Below, piece after piece: positions 36,749 through 46,401 of a stretch of 64,000 bases of DNA (the stretch's first letter is position 1; the number at the start of each line of letters is the position of its first letter). Below the pieces are notes generated by a model, which was not told where the DNA came from, made no database searches, and saw only the letters and a list, made by a program, of their open reading frames with translations. Source of the DNA: Piliocolobus tephrosceles. Lineage: Eukaryota > Chordata > Mammalia > Primates > Cercopithecidae. A program made the position numbers and the translations under genes. The DNA is taken from assembly GCF_002776525.5 (NCBI RefSeq), contig NC_045439.1, positions 158,397,911 to 158,461,910 of the forward strand, in the 5' to 3' direction.

Positions 36749-36989
36749 CACATTTCAACTTAACAATGGTCATTTATGACAACCCCACACCAACATATTT
36801 AATGGTAAAAAGCCTTCCCCCTAATACGAAGCACAAGGCAAGGATGCTCATGCTAGCCCCCTTTTTTTTTTTTCAACATAGTACTAGATAGAAGTCCTAG
36901 CCAAAGTGATTAGGCAACAAGAACCAATAAATGGCATGCACATTGGAAAGGAAGGCATATAATTGTTTGTTTGCTGATGTCATAATCTT

Positions 36990-37205
36990 CCATACAGGCA
37001 TACTTCACTTTATTGTACTCTGTAGATATTGCAGTTTTCCTTTTTTTGTTGTTTTTTGTTTGTTTTGTTTTACAATTAAAGGTTTTTGGCACCTCTGCAT
37101 TAAGCAAGAAGATCAGCACCATTTTTTTCCAATAGCATGTGCTCAACTCATGTTTCTGTGTCACATTTTGGTAATTCTCACAATATTTTGAACACTTTCC
37201 ATGAC
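36990..37205 (+). mobile_element. Tigger1/MER2-type DNA transposon end
   Basis: Starts 'tacaggcatacttcacttta' and runs on with 'gatattgcagttttcc', 'ggtttttggcacctctgc' and 'tcacattttggtaattctca', the first approximately 200 bases of a Tigger-type element. The transposase and the other end are missing. Confidence 0.8.
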
Positions 37206-37470
37206 TTCAAAACATCAAACTTCCTTCTCAAAAGAAAAGCATCCAATGCACCCAAACACACCATGTCCAAGGTTGTTCTAGGCCTGTTCCCATGTTCTTT
37301 CAGGAGCCTAGAATATCTGCTTTTCACCTGTCCTCATCTGACATCTCCAAATCCAGTCTCTTACCTTTCTAGATTTCCCTCAAAGCTGTGGTTCCTTGTT
37401 TATTATCTTGTGAGGGGAAAATGAAAGGGTTCATGATCTTTAGTACAAACGCGGCCTGACCCACGGAAAA
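37206..37470. other. Intergenic, nothing assigned
   Basis: Non-repetitive by eye. The 95-codon frame at 37137-37424 overlaps the Tigger fragment and is not supported as a gene. Confidence 0.5.
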
Positions 37471-37530
37471 GGTTTAATGTTTTCATGCAGTTTATTCCAC
37501 CTCAGCTAAACTGCATAAAAACATTAAACT
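37471..37530. repeat. 60-base hairpin: 24-base arms, 12-base loop
   Basis: The arm 37471-37494 pairs with 37507-37530 with about two mismatches; the loop (37495-37506) is ttccacctcagc. Key arm ends are ggtttaatgt and acattaaact. It does not resemble the MADE1 palindrome. The pairing is direct from the sequence; any function is unknown. Options are a small palindromic transposon, a microRNA-like foldback or a chance inverted duplication. Confidence 0.9.
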
Positions 37531-37535
37531 CTCAT

Positions 37536-37831
37536 TCTTTTTCCTTTTTTTGAGACGAATCTTGCTCTGTCGCCCAGGCTGGAGTGCAGTGGCGTGATCT
37601 CGGCTCACTGCAAGTTCCACCTCCTGGGTTCACACCATTCTCCTGCCTCAGCCTCCTGAATAGCTGGGACTACAGGTGCCCGCCACCACACCCGACTAAT
37701 TTTTTGTATTTTTAGTAGACACAGGGTTTCACCTTGTTAGCCAGGATGGTCTTGATCCCCTGACCTCGTGATCCAACCGCCTAGGCCTCCCAAAGTGCTA
37801 GGATTATAGCCGAGAGCCACCACACCCGGCC
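37536..37831 (-). mobile_element. AluS-like, antisense
   Basis: Complete antisense Alu with target site duplication taaactctcat at 37525-37535 and 37832-37842. Its left duplication overlaps the right arm of the hairpin, so the hairpin was there before the Alu. Confidence 0.95.
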
Positions 37832-37901
37832 TAAACTCTCATCCTAATTGGACAATTTTAAGAAGTATTTTTACTCCCAGACTCATAAAACAAGCTTTAC
37901 A

Positions 37902-38183
37902 GCCAGGCACAGTGGCACACGCATGTAATACCAGCACTTTGGGAAACCGAGGTGGTGGATAACTTGAGGCCAGGCATTCAAGACCAGCCTGGGCAACAGA
38001 GCAAGACTCGAACTCTACAGAAAATTTGAAAAATTAGCTGAACGTGTGGCACCCACCTGTAGTCCCAGCTACTCAGGAGGACTGCTCGAACCCAGGAGTT
38101 CAAGGTTGCAGTGAGCCGTGACCACGCTACTGCACTCCAGCCTGGGTGACAGTGAGACCCTGTCTCAAACAAACAAACAAACA
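37902..38183 (+). mobile_element. AluJ-like, sense
   Basis: Old Alu with an (AAAC)n tail. Imperfect duplication aacaagctttac and aacaagcctac flanks it. It lies 70 bases from an opposite Alu. Confidence 0.9.
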
Positions 38184-38339
38184 ACAAGCCTACAACACTA
38201 CTTCTTTAGTTCTGAAGCAATCTAAAAGCATATTTTAGATTAATAATTTCCAAACCAAGAAAATGAAAGCCTAAATTAATTATAAGACCCCAAATAGAAA
38301 ATATATTTTAAAACAATCAAGACCGTAACATTCACATAC

Positions 38340-38410
38340 CTTCTATTTGGTCAATCCAGAGACACAGATCTTTGTTGCAAAATCTGAATGTAAATGCAAA
38401 GCTTCAGAGC
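38340..38410 (-). other. Exon-like 71-base segment with strong splice signals
   Basis: On the minus strand an acceptor-like gttgttttcag precedes the segment and a donor-like AAG|gtatgtgaa follows it. It lies downstream, in transcript order, of the UBE2Q2-like exon at 39255-39311. Its three frames carry stops, so it could only be a terminal or non-coding exon. Splice motifs of this kind also arise by chance. Confidence 0.25.
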
Positions 38411-38489
38411 CTGAAAACAACTAAAATTATACCCATGACTGACAACTGGCTTAGGCTCAATCTCTTTGGAATTTGCTCTACTAAATTTG

Positions 38490-38828
38490 CTACCGTTTGA
38501 ATGGGTTCCCTTCAAAATTCAGGTGTTTCTAATGTGATGATATTGAGAGGCAGGACCTTCAAGAGGTGGTTAGGCCAAGAGGGCTCCTTCCTCCTTAATG
38601 GGATTAAGGCCCTGATGAATGAGGCTTCACACATGGGACTAGCTTGCTCTCCTGCCCTACCTTGCTCTACCATGTGAGGTTGCAAGAAGAAGGTCCACAA
38701 ACACCAAATGTTAGTATTTTCATCTTGAACTTCCCAGTGTCCAGAACTGTCAGAAAATCAATGTCTGTTCTTTATAAATCACCCAGTCTCTGGTATTCTG
38801 TTATAGCAGCATAAAACAGACTAACAGA
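38490..38828 (+). mobile_element. MST/MLT1-type solitary LTR (ERVL-MaLR)
   Basis: Canonical order: 'gctaccgtttgaatgggt', 'caaaattcaggtgtttct', 'aagaggtggttaggcca', 'gttctttataaatcacccag' and the end 'agcagcataaaacagactaa'. No internal genes. Confidence 0.85.
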
Positions 38829-39254
38829 AAATTCCTTGATGATTTTTCAACAAGAGACAGTGTCACTACTTCTGGTGAGTAGTTCCTAACATGTTCTCAA
38901 ATTCTCCTTTTATGCAAACATAACATTTTTAAAACTTAGTAGTTCCTCTTCCTAAAAATTACCAAATACAGGTTAAGGACTGATTAGTATTAAATATAAA
39001 TAAAGCTTTGGTGCTAAAAGTTAAGAGCTTTTGTTTTCCAGAAAATCAAACCCAAAGAATTCAGATAAAGCTATTTGCTCAAAGGTGTATCATCGGGTAG
39101 AGGTAAAAGAGAGTTGAGAAATTATACTCCATTCCAAATACAATGTGCTTTCAATTTTTCCACATTAATAGTAGTTTACAAAGGAGATTCAGAGAATTCC
39201 TCAAATCAAAAATGAGGACATTTATGAAATGTCATTCTTCTATAAAATACCTAC
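38829..39254. other. Presumed intron of the UBE2Q2-like locus
   Basis: AT-rich sequence without recognised repeats. Confidence 0.4.
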
Positions 39255-39311
39255 TTCAGTTGTGTCCTCTTCTTCCTCTTCCTCTGAAGTCACTTCCTCT
39301 GTTGTCCCATT
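39255..39311 (-). pseudogene. UBE2Q2-like: UBE2Q2-like acidic exon
   Basis: On the minus strand an intact acceptor (ctcttatttcag) is followed by a 57-base open segment translating as NGTTEEVTSEEEEEEDTTE and a donor (GAA|gtaggt). I recognise NGTTEEVTS plus the glutamate run as part of the N-terminal half of UBE2Q2, a ubiquitin-conjugating enzyme that carries activated ubiquitin. The catalytic UBC domain lies further downstream in the protein and was not found here. The end (DTTE) differs from what I remember for the gene (EMAE), which hints at a paralogue or pseudogene. The exon length keeps the frame. Confidence 0.7.
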
Positions 39312-40534
39312 CTGAAATAAGAGAAAGAATCTGCCAGGGTTACACAGGCTGAATACAGGCTAAGTCCATTAGAAGACTGGTGCCATAGCTTTAGGGACAA
39401 ACTTTCAAACATCTGTCACTGCAGTGCCGCTACCAGAGAGCTCATTAACATTAAATGTTTATTTTTAAATCCAACTTTGATTTGACAAACAACAGTTGTC
39501 AGCTTTTAAAAACAGAACAAAAAAATAAAAGATTAGGAATAAAGAAAAGCAATCAGCCAAATATAAAGCAAAACCGAAAAAAATGTTAAAACAGAATCTT
39601 ATTTAAAATAAGAACACATTTTACTTACATAGCTATGTGTATAAGATCAATGGCTTATCTTGTTTAAAATAAATATCACAAACTGTCCATTCCTTAAAAT
39701 AACTACCTTTTTAACTTTGAAAAGCCTGAATCGTTACATAAATTCAATGGCCTTACATTTTAAAAGATCAGCTGTCTTATTTATAGACACTTTACAAAAC
39801 TAAGAATTATGAAATGATTACTACCTTAGTAAAAAGCAAATTTTAGTCTTAAAAACATGTTATTTACTATATAATACCTCTCTACAAGACAGAATTTACC
39901 AACTGACACAATTTACAATGATCAAGTTTAGAAATGAATTTAATGGGGTTTTAGGAAGGGCCTTCATACCCAGTCTGGGTAGAGTTCAAAAGATAAGCTC
40001 ATAAGATACTGGCCACGGCACAGTATACAAATGCATCTTTAACCACAAAAGCCAGTACAGGTTAGAACCCAGAATATGTAGAAGATCAAGAAACTAGGAT
40101 TCGGAGATGCAGTAAGACCAACAAAAGTCTCAGCACTTTCTAAGCATCTGTTCTCGGATACTCTGATGGAGTAATTCTTAAGAAAAACAAACCATCATCA
40201 CAGAGGGTGTTAGAACTCTTCTGGATTAGTGAGCTGGAGAATGCCATGTAGACAAACATACCCATGCAGAATTAACTTGTATTTCCTTTAAATCTGCATC
40301 TCTTTAGACCTTGTTTTCTAAAAACTAAATGGAAAAAGGAAGCAAACAGCAGCTTTCAAAATGTAATTCACCCCTTCTTCATTTCCCTAAATTGATACAT
40401 TCCAAATCAAACTATTCTGGGTATCTAAAGAATATATACTTAGCCTACAAGTCCCAAAGACTTTGGTTGCATCAGTGATTGAAAGAGCGTTTTTGAAATG
40501 CTCATTTCAAAGCCTACCCAGAGAATCTGTTTTT
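39312..40534. other. Presumed intron of the UBE2Q2-like locus
   Basis: AT-rich unique sequence. I looked for the exons that should lie between the first exon and 39311 (SSPIWFVDSDDP and the following helix) on the minus strand and did not find them. Confidence 0.4.
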
Positions 40535-40805
40535 GTTTATGTTTTTGTTTTTCTGAGACAGAGTCTTGCTCTGTTGCCAGGCTGGAGTGCAGTGGCACGA
40601 TCTCGGCTCACTGCAACCTCTGCCTCCTAGGTTCAAGCGATTCTCCTGCCTCAGCCTCCCAAGTAGCTGGGACTACAGGCGCGTGCCACCACGCCCAGCT
40701 AATTTTTGTATTTTTACTAGAGACAAGAGTTTCACCACGTTGGCCGGCATGGTCTCCATCTCTTGACCTCAGGATCTGCCCACCTCGGCCTCCCAAAGTG
40801 CTGGG
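40535..40805 (-). mobile_element. 5'-truncated AluS-like, antisense
   Basis: The Alu ends at 'aaagtgctgg', lacking its first approximately 25 bases, and is flanked by gaatctgttttt on both sides (about 40523-40534 and about 40808-40819). Confidence 0.92.
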
Positions 40806-40879
40806 GGGAATCTGTTTTTAAAAAGCTCTCTGAGGTGATTCTGACATGCATCCATGCCTGTAACCATCAGCCCAGTTAC

Positions 40880-40948
40880 TCTCTTTCATTTTACAAATGA
40901 CAAAGCTGAGCCCCCACCCCTCAAAAAGGGTAAGTAATTTAAAACAAA
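40880..40948 (-). mobile_element. MIR scrap, antisense
   Basis: 'tcattttacaaatgacaaagctgag' (in part) and 'gggtaagtaattt' follow the complement of the MIR core. Confidence 0.5.
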
Positions 40949-41544
40949 AAGTGAGTTAGGGTTGTGAAATCCTAAGATGAATTTCATTTCAAGATGTGGC
41001 CTGGTCCTCCTTCCAAAATGTGGCCTGGTCTTCCCACCAAAATGACAGTATTTTATTAAAAAGAGTAAGTCTGCCACAGCAGCAAAAAAAAAAAAAAAAA
41101 CCACACACACAGATACAAGGAGAATACCCTGAGTGAACTAAAACCACAGGGAGGTGCTGGAAGACACAAAGCAGATGGAATCAGACTACTGGGCTTGCAA
41201 AGCCACAAACCCAATCCAAATAATGGAGGGACCACTTTTTTTCCAGAAGAATCAAATATTGTTTACTGTACTTGTCTCAACAACAGTTGGTAAGGATCAC
41301 CCTCCCATATAGGAAGCCTATCCTGATGGCCTCTTATTGTGAGTGTGAAAACCAGAGAGAAAAGACAGAATGTTTTTAATATAACTCAACACAGCAGCAA
41401 ATCTTAGACTCCATCTCTGCCTTTTAACTCAGGAGCTAGAAAGCGCTCCTGCTAGCACCTCCCCCATCCTCATGCCCCAGGAGGAGCACGGGTCTGCAAA
41501 CCAGGAGAGGGAGGCCACAACAGAAAAGAGTGACAATTCTGAAG
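40949..41544. other. Unassigned, presumed intronic
   Basis: An A-run at 41083-41100 precedes a short CA stretch. No exon recognised. Confidence 0.4.
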
Positions 41545-41547
41545 ACA

Positions 41548-41590
41548 CTTGTGATGGTTAATACTAAGTGTCAACTTGATTGGATTGAAG
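41548..41590 (+). mobile_element. Start of an LTR-like interspersed repeat
   Basis: 'tgtgatggttaatactaag' followed by 'tgtcaacttgattggattg' is the beginning of a common mammalian repeat related in style to the one at 23775. It is cut off by Alu sequence at 41591. Confidence 0.6.
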
Positions 41591-41720
41591 GAATCCCAGC
41601 ACTTTGGGAGGCAGAGATGGGTCATTTGAGGTCAGGAGTTTGAGACCAGCCTGGGCAACATGGTGAAACCCCGTCTTTACTAAAGACATAAAAGTTAGGC
41701 AGGCGTGGTGGCAGGAGCGG
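41591..41720 (+). mobile_element. Alu left-arm fragment, sense
   Basis: Lacks the Alu head (starts 'aatcccagcactttggg') and stops at 'aggcgtggtggcagg', where an opposite Alu begins. Confidence 0.88.
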
Positions 41721-42023
41721 TTTTTTTTTTTTTTTTTTTTTTTTAGAAGTCTCCTTCTTATCCCCCAGGTTTGAGTACAATGGCACCATGTTGGCTCACT
41801 GCAACCTCTGCCTTCCGGGTTCAAACGATTCTCCTGCCTCCGCCTCCCAAGTAGCTGGGATTAAGTCGCCTGCCACCACGCCCGGCTAATTTTTGTATAT
41901 TTTAGTAGAGAGGGGGTTTCATCATGTTGGCCAGGCTGGTTTCGAACTCCTGACCGCAAGTGATCCGCCCGCCTCGGCCTCCCAAAGTGCTGGGATTACA
42001 GCCGTCGGCCACTACGCCCGGCC
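41721..42023 (-). mobile_element. Alu, antisense
   Basis: Complete antisense Alu with a 24-base T-run, abutting the sense fragment without spacer, so the two can fold back on each other. Confidence 0.94.
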
Positions 42024-42960
42024 AAAACCCCGAAAATCTTAAAGGCCTTTCCCCTTCCCCGCCTGGGCTCACAACAACGCCGGAGCCGCCCTACCCTGCT
42101 GTCGCGGTCCCGGGAGCAGGCCGGCTGACCCTGACTGTGGGCGACCATGGGTCCCGAGAGGGCGACGGGGGCCGAGAGAGGCCAGTAGCCCCCAAGCCAG
42201 CCCGTGCGAGGAGCCTGAGGACGCGCCCTCCGTCTCCTCCCACCCATGCCTCGCGCAGTCGGGGGCCGGGCTGGGCCAGTTGCGGGAGAAAGGGGCGGGG
42301 AACCGGGGCCTCTCCGGGGCAGGTTCCTCTTTGTCCCGGACTCCGGGCGCCCCTCCCTCTCTGCCCTCGCCCTGCCCCTCCAGGTCGCCGCCGGGCGCCT
42401 CACCGTCCTGTTGCAGTGGAGCATGAGCCTCCGCTGAGGCTCCTGGTTTTTGTGGAAGATAGACAGACGCCAGCAACCTCAGTTTGGCCTTGAACCCTGA
42501 CACAGACATCTTCCCCTCATCTCCCGTAGGAGGGACGGGGCACGGAAGCCGTCTGGAGCTGCTGTCATGGCCACGACCACCCGGCGAGGCCGCCTGGCCC
42601 AGCTCTCCTGGCTCCGCCTCTCCCCGCCGCCCAGACCCTCCTAGGAGCATCGCTGGAAAACGGCAAGGGGCACGAAGGCCTTGGCAGGAGCTGTGTGGCG
42701 GCCTGGGGGGCTGCTCCCTTTGTAACCAACTCCACCAACAGGAGGCGTGACTCCTGTCAAGCCGCAGTTTAAAAGGGCAACAGGGCAACGGCACCACTGC
42801 CTCCGCCACCGCCTGGGAAAGGGCTGCCCTTCCCCTGCCCCGTAGCCCCTCGCTCCTGGGCGCACCCTTTTTGGAGGGTGCGCAAGTCTACAGCCTGCAC
42901 GCGCTCCGGGCTGCCCCCTCCTCCCTTGACCCAGCACCTTTCTGCCTGACCCATCTGGTC
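42024..42960. promoter_or_regulatory. CpG-island-like block around the UBE2Q2-like first exon
   Basis: GC- and CpG-rich sequence (for example 'ctgtcgcggtcccggg', 'cgcgcagtcgggggccggg', 'gaaaggggcggggaacc' with a GC-box) contrasts with AT-rich flanks. It covers the first-exon homology and its upstream side on the minus strand, as expected of a housekeeping promoter. A 246-codon minus frame (42809-42069) passes through it; open frames are expected here from GC richness alone, though it includes the MSVSG start described separately. Confidence 0.65.
42404..42509 (-). pseudogene. UBE2Q2-like: UBE2Q2-like first exon, damaged
   Basis: The ATG at 42509-42507 (minus) opens MSVSGFKAKLRLLAS, close to the UBE2Q2 start MSVSGLKAELKFLAS. 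After that the homology continues in another frame (FHKNQE, compare FDKNHE) and then jumps to LMLHCN (compare LTLHCN), so a frameshift and a loss of the middle of exon 1 are visible. A GGACG|GTGAGG donor follows at 42403. UBE2Q2 is an E2 enzyme of the ubiquitin pathway; this copy could not make its N-terminal region. The intervening exons before 39311 were not found. Human chromosome 15 has several UBE2Q2 pseudogenes, which this resembles. Confidence 0.7.
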
Positions 42961-43009
42961 CCTTCATCACACTCACCGACTGTAGCCTCAGGGTGGCGCA
43001 ACCACCAAC

Positions 43010-43055
43010 TGTGTGTGTGTGTATATATGTGTGTGTGGGGGGGGGTGTGTGTCCC
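43010..43055. repeat. (GT)n / poly-G microsatellite
   Basis: GT runs interrupted by tatata and by a stretch of nine or ten G. The complement is also free of stops, giving spurious frames. Confidence 0.9.
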
Positions 43056-43195
43056 AAGGGAACAGAGCACTGCTGAGTTTAGGCTGATTATTAGCTTGTG
43101 GACTGTCAGCAAAATAGGGTCACGAGAAGGCTATGTGCTGTTTTGTCTTTTGTGGTGACATCATGTTGCTCATGTTTTATATTTTTCAGTTCATT

Positions 43196-44952
43196 CGTTT
43201 TTTTATTATACTTCATGTTCTAGGGTACATGTGCACAACGTGCAGGTTTGTCACATATGTATACATGTGCCATGTTGGTGTGCTGCATCCATTAACTCAT
43301 CATTTACATTAGGTATATCTCCTAAAGCTATCCCTCCCCCTTCCCTCCACCCCACAACAGGCCCCAGTGTGTGACGTTCCCCTTCCTGTGTCCAAGTGTT
43401 CTCATTGTTCAGTTCCCACCTATGAGTGAGAATATGCAGTGTTTGGTTTTCTGTTCTTGCGATAGTTTACTGAGAATTATGGTTTCCAGCTGCATCCATG
43501 TCCCTACAAAGGACATGAACTCATCCTTTTTTATGGCTGCATAGTATTCCATGGTGTATATATGCCACATTTTCTGGACATTTGGGTTGGTTCCAAGTCT
43601 TTGCTATTGTGAATAGTGTCACAATAAACATAGGTGTGCATGTGTGCATGTGTCTTTATAGCAGCATGATTTATGATCCTTTGGGTATATCCCCAGTAAT
43701 GGGATGACTGGGTCAAATAGTATTTTTAGTTCTAGATCCTTGAGGAATCGCCACACTGTCTTCCACAATTGTTGAACTAGTTTACAGTCCCACCAACAGT
43801 GTAAAAGTGTTCCTGTTTCTCCACATCCTCTCCAGCACCTGTTGTTTCCTGACTTTTTAGTGATTGCCATTCTAACTGGTGTGAGATGGTATCTCATTGT
43901 GATTTTGATTTGCATTTCTCTGATGGCTAGTGATGATGAGCATTTTTTCATGTGTCTATTGGCTGTATAAATGTCTTCTTTTGAGGAGTGTCTGTTCATA
44001 TCCTTTGCCCACATTTTGATGGGGTTGTTTGTTTTTTTCTTGTAAATTTGTTTGAGTTATTTGTAGGTTCTGGATATTAGCCCTTTGTCAGATGGGTAGA
44101 TTGCAAAAATTTTCTCCCATTCTGTAGGTTGCCTGTTCACTCTGATGATAGTTTCTTTTGCTGTGCAGAAACTCTTCAGTTTAATTAGATCCCATTTGTC
44201 AGTTTTGGCTTTTGTTGCCATTGCTTTTGGTGTCTTAGACATGAAGTCCTTGCCCATGCCTATGTTCTCAATGGTATTGCCTAGGTTTTCTTCTAGGGTT
44301 CTTATGGTTTTAGGTCTAACATTTAAGTCTCTAATCCATTTTGAATTAATTTTTGTATGAGATGTAAGGAAGGGATACATGTTTCAGCTATCTACTTATG
44401 GCTAGCCAATTTTCCCAGCACCATTTATTAAATAGGGAATCCTTTCCCCATTTCTTGTTTTTCTCAGGTTTATCAAAGATCAGATGGCTGCAGATGTGTG
44501 GTATTATTTCTGAGGGCTCTGTTCTGTTCCATTGGTCTATATCTCTGTTTTGTTACCAGTACCATGCTGTTTTGGTTACTATAGCCTTGTAGTATAGTTT
44601 GAAGTCAGGTAGTGTGATGCCTCCAGCTTTGTTCTTTTGGCTTAGGATTGTGTTGGCAATGTGGGCTCTTTTTGGGTTCCATATGAACTTTAGCTTTTTC
44701 CAATTCTGTGAAGAAAGTCATTGGTAGCTTCATGGGGATAGCATTGAATCTATAAATTACCTTGGGCAGTATGGCCATTTTCATGATATTGATTCTTCCT
44801 ATCCATGAGCATGGTATGTTCTTCCATTTGTTTGTGTCCTCTTTTATTTCCTTGAGCAGTGGTTTGTAAGAGGTCCTTTACATCCCTTGTAAGTTGGATT
44901 CCTAGGTATTTTATTCTCTTTGAAGCAATTGTGACTGGGAGTTCACTCATGA
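43196..44952 (-). mobile_element. L1PA-type 3' half, antisense, 5' truncated
   Basis: Begins with a T-rich tail (ttttttattatacttc), then the L1 3' UTR and the C-terminal two-fifths of ORF2 in reverse, ending at 'gttcactcatgatttggctc'. ORF2 is broken (131- and 107-codon pieces at 44014-43619 and 44380-44057). Divergence is low compared with the other L1s here. No flanking duplication was found, so the ends may have been altered. Confidence 0.93.
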
Positions 44953-46355
44953 TTTGGCTCCTAGGAATGTCATCCTGGGCACGCCGTACCTGTTGTGCGG
45001 TCTGAGTCATGCTGCCAGGGCAGGGCATCCAGCTCCCAGCCTGGGAGTGCTAAGAGCCAAATCTACTGCAGAGGACGGGTGAGAGTCAGGGTCCCAGCTC
45101 CTCTATCTGTCGGCAATCCAGTGATGATCCAGGATAAAACCTTAGAGTCCCATACACAGGGTCAACCCACAACACACCTCACAGGCCAGACAGGGACACA
45201 CGGCCCTGTCCCTCCCTCCCAGGTACCATCATAGCTGCCAGCGTGTGACTGAAGGCAGGGTCCCTGGTCCCTGCTGAAGCACTATCGCCGGCCAGCAGGC
45301 TCACGCACCTTGGCCTGTTGCTCCTAGAGGTCGCCTCTGCTATTCAGACAAGGGGACCACAGTGCCTGCTGGCCTGGCTGAGCCCACCCACCTCCCCTGC
45401 CATGGACTCTCCCTCTTCTACTTTTCCCAGCAGGAAGGGCCCAGCCTCACCTATGTGACCTGCAACCCCTAACAAGCTGAGGCTCCCCTCTTAGACTTAC
45501 AATTCTGTAGCCAGTGGAATCCGGCTGCCTGCCCTCCCTGCCTCCCCCAGGGTCCCTTCAGAGGGTCCCGGGCTTTCTGACCGCCCAGAGGGGGCTCCAG
45601 CGATCACTCCAGCCACCCATCCCTTTTAGCTTCATCATCCTGGTTCAAGCAGTGTTCCTTCTCTATCAGGCTTGGTGGCTGTTGCGTTGGGCTCCCCAAG
45701 GCGAGAGGTGGCCCCGGACCAGGGGTTGGAAGACCGGGTGACCAGAGAAGAGGGAAGCCCGAGGGGGGACGAGCATTGGTCTTAACAGAGGGTGCACTGC
45801 CTGCGTGCCGTGGACGAGGCCAGCGTGTGTGGGGTGGGGAGGACGACCACAGCCCCCAGGCACTACCTGTGAAGCTCCGGTTCCTTCCTCCATCTTCCTC
45901 CCCTTTCCCTTCCAGCCCCGCTTTTCCAGGAACCTTGGCACACCCACCCCTGCGCCCTCCGCTGCCCGGCCCTCCCACAGCTGCGATGGCACACCTGTGC
46001 TCTGCACTTGCCTCACCAGCTCTCTGCTCGCTTTTCTGTCTCCTGTTTTCTCTCCAACCACCAGCCTATAGGGTCAGGCAAGTCCATCCGGTCCTGAGAG
46101 CCTCAGGCCCCCCTTTGACCTCTAAACAGATCCGTTTTCTTCTCGGAGACCTCCCTTTCCAGGCCTGCCTGGGCGGCTGTTCTGTGACTTGACAGTGGCT
46201 CCCTCAGCCCCAAAGCCAGCCCCCTTCATCTGTGACTTGTCTGTTGTAGTGGTGAGCTGGCACTTCCAGATGTGACCGTTGCTGAAAACTTGTGCCCCCC
46301 CTCTGTGGTATGCTCCTGCCCTGTTCTATAAATATCTATAAATACATATATGTAC

Positions 46356-46401
<46 letters not shown>

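Larger units (their letters stand above)
31215..36985 (+). mobile_element. Nearly full-length ancient L1 (L1M), sense, heavily interrupted
   Basis: The 5' UTR-like start ('atctgacaactatctacaag', 'ccaagagagataaatgc'), an ORF1-like region (about 32150-33370), an inter-ORF stretch, and much of ORF2 (about 33840-36985) follow in order. The copy has stops and frameshifts throughout and ends in the reverse transcriptase region, where a Tigger-type transposon end takes over. Interruptions: a Tigger-like element (32790-33032), Alus (34721-35047 and 35581-35776), an MST/THE1-type LTR (36030-36398) and an Alu left monomer (36597-36748). The order dates the L1 as older than all of these. Confidence 0.85.

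Noticed and set aside
37471..37530. Hairpin as a MADE1/miR-548-type element
   Set aside because: The arms lack the 'gcaaaagtaattgcggtt' text of MADE1. Kept only as a hairpin of unknown origin.
42069..42809. 246-codon minus-strand open frame
   Set aside because: It lies in CpG-rich DNA where stop codons are rare, other frames are open too, and homology to UBE2Q2 starts only at the internal MSVSG and leaves the frame after 15 codons.
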